From Chloranthus sessilifolius (Eukaryota > Streptophyta > Magnoliopsida > Chloranthales > Chloranthaceae): 64,000 bases of DNA. The stretch is taken from positions 88,605,184-88,669,183 of the forward strand of contig CM037596.1 of NCBI GenBank assembly GCA_021018995.1. The letters run 5' to 3'. Both the position numbers and the translations under genes were made by a program. A model generated the notes under the pieces. The model made no database searches. It was not told the DNA's origin and saw only the letters and a list, made by a program, of their open reading frames with translations. Of the stretch, positions 56,366 to 64,000 are shown in pieces (the first letter of the stretch is position 1; each line of letters opens with the position of its first letter).

Positions 56366-56774
56366 CAGTTAAAGAGGGCAGGGAAGGGTGGCTCCCCTCA
56401 CATTAGCCCATTATTTTCTACTTCCCCAAGGGAGGTACAGATTTCGCATAGCTTACTTTTTTTATCTCAGGGCAGCCCACAGTCGGGCACGCTCACACAC
56501 CCATGGGAAACCCTCGGACGACGCGGTATCCGTGGTCACATACGGGGAATCTCATATGGGCCCAACCCCATCATTGGAGGGGCTCTGGCCGCTTCATGCC
56601 AACAAAAAAGAAACCATAAAAGCAGAGAGATAACCAAACGAAGCATTCATATAAACCATGAAAATAATAAAACCATCCAAAAAATTGTTGTTTAACAGAA
56701 ATTATTACATATCCCCCAATAAATCAAAGTCTAAACTGTTTCACTATTTTGAATTTTTAGAAAATAAACTAGTC
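56366..56774. other. Spacer between the two antisense genes
   Basis: No gene. Holds the 3' flank of gene A (stop at 56775) and the region upstream of array 3. Confidence 0.45.
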
Positions 56775-57062
56775 CTAGGCAGCCCCCTTTGATTTCTTCC
56801 GGGGACGGGTCGCGCTCTGAAAAGTACGGGTCTCCCCCACCCGAGTCCACGCCTGAGAGATGTGGCCGAGCAGAGAACGCGACTCCTTTTCATGAGCACG
56901 CTGCATAAGCACACGAAGGGCCATTAGGTAGGGAAACAAGCAGAAAGTAAATAAGAAAATGATTAGGTGCGGTCAGTATTCACTCACCACCTTAGCCTCC
57001 CTAAGCTCGACAATGTTGCGGTAATATTCAGCTTGGTTCACGGCTGACTCATAATCCTGCAT

Positions 57063-57065
<3 letters not shown>

Positions 57066-57096
<31 letters not shown>
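57066..57096. repeat. Poly-A run, 31 bp
   Basis: Uninterrupted A in an intron of antisense gene A. Confidence 0.95.
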
Positions 57097-57103
<7 letters not shown>

Positions 57104-58846
57104 GAGAGAGGTATCAATCACACAGGTCATCGGCATGATCCAAGAAAACAGAGGAGCAAGGTAACAAGGGAGAGATTACCCTAGGGATCAGCTCAGGGGG
57201 TGGGATCCGAATAGCTTCAGCAGATATGCGTGCCTTCTTAGCCACATCGACACACATACGCGACAGAAAGGCATTGTCCAAACACTTAAAAGTCCCCTGG
57301 ACCTCAGTTGGCGAACTGCCGGAAGAGCCAGCATCAGAAGGGTCAGAAGGTCCAGCACCGGTAGCCTCATCAGGAGCAGCTGCCTCATCCCCCTCATCTG
57401 AATCGTCACCTTATCCAAACTATAGAGAGAAATAGTTTTTGTTCAAATAGCAGGGCAATCAAGATAATCATATGGAAGGCTGCTAAATAGAAAGAGGAAA
57501 GAACATTACCTGAGATCGCGGACCACCAAAAGCTAAAAAGTTGGCACCGGGCACGAATTGGGGCAGCAGAGAACGATAGGGCAGAGACTCATACCACATC
57601 TGATATCCCCCAGGAAAGAGAAGGCCATCAATGGGGACCCCGTGGTGGAGAAAGCGAGCGGTAAGCACTTCGGTAGAACCTTCAGGAGCCAATACATCAG
57701 CAGGAGGAGCTTGGGGCACAGCGAAGAGAGGACGATATTGATGAACCACTCTCTCTCCTAGGTAATAGGCCCGAGACCAGGACCCATAGAAGAAAATAAT
57801 GCATCGATTTAACAAAAAATGAGAGGGGCCCACTACAGGCAGGTTCCAAAATGGGGATCCGACGTAGGGATCAAGGATGACCTGCTCAACAAAAAGGAGG
57901 AGGGATATATACATTTGGTCAGAACCCACAGCATAAAAGAACTATCAAATTTGCAAGGAGAGAAATTGTTATACCTGCTCAGGGATCGACAGATCAAACT
58001 GAGAGCGCAGCCCTAACTCCAGGTGCTTCATGCCTACGTCCCGACGGCGGTTTGCATGCCAATTGCTCATAAGGGGGAACGTGGAAACTTCGGAGAGAAG
58101 CGGAGGGCGACCAGGTTGGAAATGCAGATACCCCCAAACCTGAGAAAGCAAGCAGATAAAAACAGATATGCCACGAAAAAGGAAAAGTCGGACAAACTGA
58201 GACCAAAGGATAAAATACCTCAAGTGCAGGCCAAAAGCCCACAACGGAGCTGGACTCCTCAAGTACGGCTCGCACCAGGCTAGATATGAACACCGCATAA
58301 CCAGCACCACTCCAATCAAACTGATGCACAGTGTCCTAGTTCACCATAAGACTGAGAAGGGACAATGAGACATGCCCTCTGCTGGTATTTGAAAGGAGAG
58401 TCTTGCCCAAGAGGAACAACAGAGAAATGCGGGCCAGCATCAGTGCAAGCTCGGGCTCGAGATAAATGGCCGCATCAGGCTGGCCCAGATCCACTAACTC
58501 ATGGGGCTCAAACAAACCAACCAACCAAGATAACTTGACTTCGGAACCACGAACGTTCCCGGAGGTTTGGTAGGCCCCTATCAGCCGAGTCACCTCCTCC
58601 CTATCAGCCGTGCGGGTAGGTGTCACTGGCACCCCTCCAATACGAACCCCAGTAATCATGGACTAGTCCGTGGGTGTGAGGGTCATCTTAGCCATGGCCA
58701 TGTGAAACGTCATGGTCTCAAGGCGGAAGCACTCTATCAGGGCCTTCAGATAGGCCGTGTCGGCCCTCACAGCGGGGCAGGAGATAAAATCCCCAAAATC
58801 GGCTTGAGCAAGTAGGTCCTTCACCACTGGGGGAAGATAGAGGATG

Positions 58847-58999
58847 CACTACAAAAAAAAAGACTATTAGCGGCAGTTTTTTTAACAAAAACCTGTTGCT
58901 ATTTGTCATGTCACTACCAAAAATTGCCGCTGTTAGTCCTGTCGTTACCAAAAAATGCCTTAATAGCAAGTGCCGTTGAAACCCCTTATTTTTGTAGTG
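58847..58999. mobile_element. CACTA-type MITE (153 bp) inside a PMD exon
   Basis: Left end CACTACAAAAAAAAAG, right end TTATTTTTGTAGTG, interior ATTAGCGGCAG and TTGCCGCTGTTAG motifs. ATG flanks both sides (58844-58846 and 59000-59002). Same family as 25937-26100. Without it and one ATG, exon 2 of antisense gene A reads through this point. Confidence 0.92.
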
Positions 59000-59323
59000 A
59001 TGAGGCACTGGAGATCGAACCAGCCACCTCGGAACATGATGTGTGGTAGAGGCTGCAAACAAAAGGGATCTGTCAAGTAGGAGCAAAATGATATGATAAA
59101 GGAATGAAAGCAAAAGAAAATGATTCATCTGTTTACCTGGCCAGTGATCCCGAAGTTTGAAATGTGGGTGTGCTGACAATGGAGAAGGCCAATGCGGGCG
59201 GCTTCACCTTGCATCTCGTACCAGGGTATGAGAGGAGCGCTGTGAAATGATAAACTGCTCCCCATGAGGACCATAGGCCATCTCTGGCCCCTCCCGTGGA
59301 TCCCGTTCTTTGTCGCCAGACAT

Positions 59324-59942
59324 CTGAAAATATGGAATACATCGGTATAAGAAAGGGCTGCTAAAAAAAAAGAGAAGAGAAAAAAAAAAGAAAAAAAGGA
59401 AAAAAAATGCACTAACCCATAAAAAAAAATGAATGGAAAATGAATGATTATGAATGATGATGAAAAAGAAAAAAAAAGGAGCATAGGCCTAAGTAACCAC
59501 ATATAAAAAATAAAAAGAGAGGCATTAATCTTTCACCACAAAAAGGAAGAACATCAAAAAAAAAAGGGAGAAAGAGAAAAATATCAAAAAGGCAAACAAA
59601 AAAAAAAAAAAGAAGAAGAAAAAGGCACTAATCCGTCGTGAAAGAAAAACAAATAAACAAAAAAAGAAACGATGATGGATGATAAATGATGATGATATAA
59701 TAATAAAAAGGGGGGGGGGACGAATGATGAAAGATGGAGGATGATTTAATAAAAAAATTAATAAAAAAAAAAAGAGGAGCGTAGGCATGAGGATCACATA
59801 TACTAAAAAAAATATATATAATAAATAATATACATCTTTCACCACAAAAAGAAAGAACGTCAAGCATTTAAAAAAAAAAACAACAAAAACAACGCAACAT
59901 TATCACAATTCAAAGGAAAGACGAAAGAGGGGTTGATGATTA
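59324..59942 (-). other. 5' intron of antisense gene A with 300-bp repeat
   Basis: A-rich. GGAGCATAGGCCTAAG..CTTTCACCACAAAAAGGA (59479-59550) recurs in altered form at about 59775-59855. Flanked by the donor GTAATC at 59942 and the acceptor TTTCAG before 59323, minus strand. Confidence 0.55.
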
Positions 59943-60090
59943 CCTTCAATGGGAGAAGAAATAGATCCAAAAATCGGCGGAGAATGAACGTTTTTTATCC
60001 GCACACATGACTCCCGGTGATAGAACTCAAGAAAAATCAAATGCAAAAATCATGGGGGGATGTCCCGGACTTGAGAAGGAAGGAGGGAAG
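59943..60090 (-). other. Inferred 5' untranslated exon of antisense gene A
   Basis: Minus-strand sequence ending CCATTGAAG|GTAATC. It lies between a TTTAAA box (60129-60134) and the intron. The start site is estimated from the box. Confidence 0.4.
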
Positions 60091-60128
60091 AAGATAGAGT
60101 TTGAAAGAGGGATTTGTGCTCGGCGCGG

Positions 60129-60134
60129 TTTAAA
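60129..60134 (-). promoter_or_regulatory. TATA-like TTTAAA for antisense gene A
   Basis: GCATTTAAACC on the minus strand, about 20-30 bp downstream of palindrome array 4. Confidence 0.35.
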
Positions 60135-60148
60135 TGCCAGATTTTTGG

Positions 60149-60278
60149 TCGGTATATAATATATCGCCTCCATAAATTTGGCGGATATAATATATCGCCC
60201 GTCCATTTTTGTCAATAGATTTAGCGTATATAATATATCTACCATTTCAATTGGCTAGGCGTATATATTATATACGCC
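60149..60278. promoter_or_regulatory. Palindrome array 4 (upstream of antisense gene A)
   Basis: Dyads at about 60149 (one arm shortened), 60180 (GGCGGATATAATATATCGCC), 60223 and 60258, the last a full GGCGTATATA/TATATACGCC dyad. Spacing is irregular (about 31, 43, 35 bp). It sits directly upstream of the inferred gene A promoter. Confidence 0.85.
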
Positions 60279-60298
60279 CAGCCAAATTTTGGCTTTGA

Positions 60299-62183
60299 TG
60301 GCCCGACAGGCCCTTTTTATGCTCTAGATCAAGGCCCTGTCCCTCTTAGAAGCCCAGGTACCATCAAGCGATGGTGCATGCATCCCCAAAAGGCCCTTTG
60401 AGCTCCCTTCAATTGGCCCAAAGGGACTGTGCTACAATAAGCGGATCTAGATCTGTAAGCGCCTGCCAAGTGCTCCCATAAAATCATAAAATCATGGAAA
60501 AAAATTTTGCACAAAAAAAAAAAAAAACAGAAGAAAAAAAAAAAAGATTCACATAAAATAGTGAAAAAAGGGAAAAAGGAAAAATGTCGAAAGACAACAC
60601 TAGTTCTCAAAAGAGCGTCGCAATGCCTGTTTGCACCACTCCGAGAACCGTGTTAAATCAATTAAGAATGATCGGGTTCACCTGAAAATTCTCGAACCCT
60701 TTTACATAAAACATTCCCGAGTCATCCATCACCTATCAACATGGAAAATTGGTCTGCCTAAGGATACATGCAAAAATAAAAATGGTTTGAGCATGCTCAA
60801 AGTCTCGAACTGACATGTGCAAAAAAAAAGAGAAAAAAAAAAGAGAGAAGAAGAAGAAGAAGAAAAAAGAAAAAAAAAGAAGGAGAAGGTTCAGGATAAC
60901 AACCTTTTGTTATGTAGTTAAGATCCTGAGTAGGTTGACCCCACCTTCCAAGTTGTGGCTCTGATCATCCACCTTCTGATCTATGATTGACCAAGAGTGC
61001 ACCCGACTTCAGACCATTCAAAAAGTCTATTGTCAGTTGAAATTGACCCGTCAAAAATGAAATTACAACCAACCAAACTATGTGCAAACATACAGACCGA
61101 AGGGCTCATTCCCTTTTATGTCCTTTTACACAAGCTTAAAACCTGTATAGGCACGGTGTCCCTGTTGAATGTACGCACTTGCATCTGGGTATCCGCAGGA
61201 TGGTTGTTTGTCCTCGTAAATTATACCTTAGGGTCGAGGCTTCCGTCCACGCCTATTTGTTGCTTATTGCCCCTGATGGGTGTCTGTCTGTGCATAGTTA
61301 GTAAGATGTGATTTCATTGGGGATGGAGGCTAGAATTGACCATCTCTTTTGATGGATGTTTGGTCCTAGCCCGATCTTTTTTAGCTTTGTCTCGAGTTAA
61401 GGCACTCTGGTTAGTGTGAATCAGAAGTACCTCACTGCCAGAACGTGCACGTCCCCAAGGTGTACCTATCCCCGATAGAGCGCACGCACTCTTAAAGCAA
61501 ATCAACTAGCATTTGATCCACTTAAAGAGTTGTGCAAGAATAAAATTGACAGAGATCCTTGAGCTTTGCTTAGAGGCCTCGAAACAAAAGAAAATTCAAA
61601 AAAAAATAACACACAAAAATTCACTTTGAAAATGGGCATGCATTCCCAAGAAGTGTTGCGACATCAATATTCGCTTCACTCGGGCAAATCATGCGAAAGC
61701 AACCTTGAGGTTGATGGGTTCACTCAGAGACTTCGAGCCTTACCTAGGTAAGGGCACCCGTGGCCAATCCAATGGAGCTGTCGATACCCCATAGGATTGG
61801 ACACAACTGTTTAGGCCTTCGCTTTGTGTACTTCGCGCCGACCTCGAAGCATAGTTCGATCACCCTGTTTCATGGAGCTGACTGGTTCAGATTAATACTC
61901 AACATCATAAATCTATAATTTCCCTCAGGAAGTGGACAATATCTCGGCCAGTGGGCTTACACTTTCTGTGATCATCGCAGTTATGCCCAGTAATGTCGCA
62001 ATGCACTTGGAGACTGTTAGCTTTGAGGTACGGACGATATCCCAAAATGAGAGGGCTTACGTACAATCACCATCACCATGGATGTTTGAGGATTGAGTTA
62101 AACCAAGCAGACCCATCAAACATGCCTTGGACCTCTTCGAATGTCTCTTGTCTTTGGCGTCTGATCATTAGTGATTGAATACC
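60299..62183. other. Tat-2 3' non-coding region
   Basis: No gene recognised. Includes an A-rich block near 60480-60560 and a short GAA run near 60845-60865. Ends at the polypurine tract. Confidence 0.5.
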
Positions 62184-62196
62184 AAAGAGGGGCATC
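62184..62196 (+). other. Polypurine tract of Tat-2
   Basis: AAAGAGGGGCATC immediately before the LTR start TGTAGACACCC. Confidence 0.85.
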
Positions 62197-63766
62197 TGTA
62201 GACACCCAAATTTCGCCCAAGGCCCGATCAGGCTGTACTCTGAGAGAGATGTACCCCTATGCTTTCACCCACCCAGACCTTTAGGAATCACCCTGAACTC
62301 ATTAGAACCATTCCCTTAACCCGTAGAGATCACCCCTAAACCCTAGGATCCCTTCCTAGACCCAACTTAAACCCTTCTGAGCAATTGATGGGAGAAGAGC
62401 TATAAAATTTTACACAGACCATTGCTGAGGAGGAGCCCCATACTATTGGAAGGAGGACTTCTCCAGCTTTCCAGCAAGCCAAAGATCTCCCAATTTAGAG
62501 TTGTGGTTCAAACGTTATGGCCAATTGAAGTTTCACATAAAATCATAACTTTTGCTCGAGCGTATGTATTAGATATGCCCGACAAATTTGGCCCCATTTT
62601 TGTAAGGCGTATATATTATATACGCCTGGCATTTTTGGGCTAAATTTGGTCGGGCGAATATAATACATACGCCTAGCATAGGTAGGGCCCACCACAGACA
62701 CTCACCTTCTCAGATCTCCTCTGGTTTTCATGCAAATCACTGTACATAAAAAATATGTAATATATCCGACTTATACGATGCTCATCAAATGCTCAAAATT
62801 CCTTCATCAGGTTTGACCTTTTGACCATCCCCTTGGTTGAGGTGGGTGTCATAAGATCGGTTGCACCCCCTTTGAGCTTTTTTGCAGCCCTTAAGTCACT
62901 TATGGTCTCACCCTATCATCTGCCATTGAAACTAGTTTTCCAAACCCCTAGGACCCTAAAAACCTAGAAAACCGTAGATGGAGGATTACCTAATTGCTAA
63001 ACTAATTAGCTCTTAAATAACTCTTTAACCCACCTCTTCTCAATAAATAGAGAGGCCCCCCTTCTTCCCAAAGGGTTGAAAAATTAAGATGGAAAGTTAA
63101 GCTTAAGAGAGAGCCAAAGTGAGAGAAAATATATATTATTTTTCATTCTTCAACCAGAATTTCAGCATGCTTAGTTCATCCTTTTCAATCCTTTTCAAAC
63201 ATTAGATCACCCCTTTTTAGTCAAGCTTAGTCCCTAGCTTCATCCTACACTTCCTATCTACAGAATTCTAGCATTATAACCTATTCCTCTACCGTTTAAG
63301 CCATACAAACCCATCGGAAGCACGCCGAAGCGTAGGTCTTACACGGTGCAACAAGGGCTCGTGACCTCCGGTTCACCCCTCTCTTCCTCACCTTCTTGGT
63401 GTTTCCTCCGTCCAAGGATTCAAGCCGTTATGCCGCTGAAATTTTGGTTTGGCTCAAATCTTGATAGGACCATATTGCCTTCGGGCAAGGGGAGGCTCCG
63501 CCCATTTATTTTATTTTCGCCATAGATAGAGACCGCTACGTGCAGGTTGATCGGGTGCCTAAACCCTTCCCGATCGATAACCGAAGCCCCTACCCTAGAG
63601 CCTTTGGCAAAGATCGGTAAATCAAAGTCATATTTTGCACTTCGGTGCTCAAAATATTGATTTAAAGGTTTCCCGAGTCACCAAAAGCTCTGGGTGGTGG
63701 CTCTACATTTTATACCAATCGCGAGCGCTTCCCCGCGACGGGTTCGAGAGAATCCATGGTCACACA
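62197..63766 (+). mobile_element. Tat-2 3' LTR
   Basis: Begins TGTAGACACCCAAA and ends CATGGTCACACA, followed by the GTTTC duplication. Aligns along its length with 41047-42640, with about 40 differences in a 430-bp stretch compared by eye. Confidence 0.95.
62559..62768. promoter_or_regulatory. Palindrome array 5 (3' LTR)
   Basis: Dyads start at 62559, 62606 and 62653, exactly 47 bp apart, plus a decayed fourth near 62748. The second is a perfect GGCGTATATA/TATATACGCC palindrome, better than its 5' LTR partner. Confidence 0.85.
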
Positions 63767-64000
63767 GTTTCATTCTAGTGCTTGAAATTGGTGCAACGGA
63801 ACCCAAAGGACTAACTTCAAGAGGTAGGCTTTTAAACCTCTTTGAGTTAATTAATTTTGCCTTGATTAGAGTAGAATTTTTTGTGAAGGTTAAAAAGATA
63901 AACAGACTGTGATTGAATGAGCAAATAAGTCAGAGGAATCAATTTCAACAAACACATACCTAGAGAAATTTGAGGGTCGAATTTCAATCCAAGGGTCGAA
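63767..64000 (+). mobile_element. Tekay-like LTR, right part
   Basis: Continues the sequence broken at 41046 (..CTCAAGGTTTC / GTTTCATTCTAGTGC..) after the duplicated GTTTC. The window ends inside it. Confidence 0.6.

Larger units (their letters stand above)
56775..59323 (-). pseudogene. Antisense gene A of Tat-2: multi-exon plant mobile domain (PMD) gene
   Basis: Exons with consensus splice sites read on the minus strand: 59323-59137 (starts MSGDKERDPREGPEM), 59052-58219, 58139-57975, 57881-57510, about 57419-57180, 57056-56988, 56900-56775. PMD landmarks: YLKALIECFRLETMTFHM, MITGVRIGGVPVT, VKLSWLVGLF, LLFLLGKTLL, HQFDWSGAGYAVFISSLVRA, then VWGYLHFQPGRPP and FDLSIPEQV. The acidic Ser-rich tail (DDSDEGDEAAAPDE) and basic end RPRKKSKG suggest a nuclear protein. 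Defects: TGA in exon 1, TAG near 58670, a stop near 58335 and a 153-bp MITE inside exon 2. Related host proteins (MAIN/MAIL1) act in silencing and development. Here function is inferred only from the domain. Confidence 0.8.
41047..63766 (+). mobile_element. Tat-2: full-length 22.7-kb Tat/Ogre-like Ty3/gypsy element
   Basis: Both LTRs are present (41047-42640 and 62197-63766). Identical 5-bp duplications GTTTC (41042-41046 and 63767-63771) flank it. Primer site TGGCGACTCTGTTGGGGA at 42643 and polypurine tract AAAGAGGGGCATC at 62184 complete the structure. Gag, protease, RT, RNase H, a second archaeal-type RNase H and integrase follow in Ty3/gypsy order. The dual RNase H marks the Tat lineage, and the size and intron-like spacer suggest Ogre or a close relative. 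Two antisense genes lie between pol and the 3' LTR. At least eight in-frame stops in pol show it cannot act alone now. LTRs differ at about 40 of 430 compared positions. Confidence 0.93.

Overview
The window is plant nuclear DNA from a repeat-rich angiosperm genome. It holds spliced gene fragments with GT/AG introns, SIRE-type Ty1/copia and Tat-type Ty3/gypsy retrotransposons, an L1-type LINE, CACTA MITEs, and no bacterial-style operons. I cannot name the species. I see no intact host gene, tRNA, rRNA or CRISPR array. All domain calls were made by reading translations, with no database search.

Layout. 1-11 kb is old intergenic DNA with decayed pieces of unrelated host genes: coatomer beta' (2.8-3.6 kb, +), a zinc-finger homeodomain gene (5.7-6.2 kb, -) and the RNA helicase UPF1 (9.3-10.3 kb, +). 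The coatomer and UPF1 pieces keep their introns. A foldback cluster, a 201-bp MITE and a CACTA end lie among them. 11-15.5 kb is a non-autonomous LTR element: a degenerate plant transposon protein followed by a Tekay-like polypurine tract and LTR. 16.1-25.7 kb is a decayed SIRE-like copia element on the minus strand. It carries a 1574-bp gypsy solo LTR inside gag and a 1338-bp tandem duplication of its 3' end. 25.7-29.5 kb has a CACTA MITE, a PPR gene fragment, a short perfect-stem hairpin and a 5'-truncated LINE. 29.5-40.5 kb is one Tat element (Tat-1) whose RT, RNase H and front half of integrase are deleted. It is cut by a Tekay-like LTR (40482-41046, resuming at 63772). Inside that LTR sits a complete 22.7-kb Tat/Ogre-like element (Tat-2, 41047-63766) with two LTRs, an arginine-tRNA-type primer site, a polypurine tract and the target duplication GTTTC.

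Tat-2 has gag, protease with G-patch, an A-rich intron-like spacer, RT, RNase H, a second archaeal-type RNase H and integrase on the plus strand. Downstream it carries two antisense genes on the minus strand. One is a multi-exon plant mobile domain (PMD) gene, the other a shorter PMD-like gene.

The most striking signal is regulatory. Tat-2 has five clusters of four copies of a 21-bp palindrome (arms GGCGTATATA/TATATACGCC), mostly on an exact 47-bp pitch. They lie in both LTRs, in the leader, and just upstream of each antisense gene's inferred promoter. Other LTR families here carry their own short palindromes at 20-22 bp spacing, two helical turns: GATCGATC near 11.0 and 14.1-14.5 kb, GGTCRAYC near 15.6 kb, GACCGGTC at 21.8-22.1 kb, and a 12-mer around GGTCAACC at 25.4 kb. 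This suggests family-specific, helically phased enhancer or operator arrays. In Tat-2 they may link sense and antisense transcription units, possibly through the element's own PMD protein.
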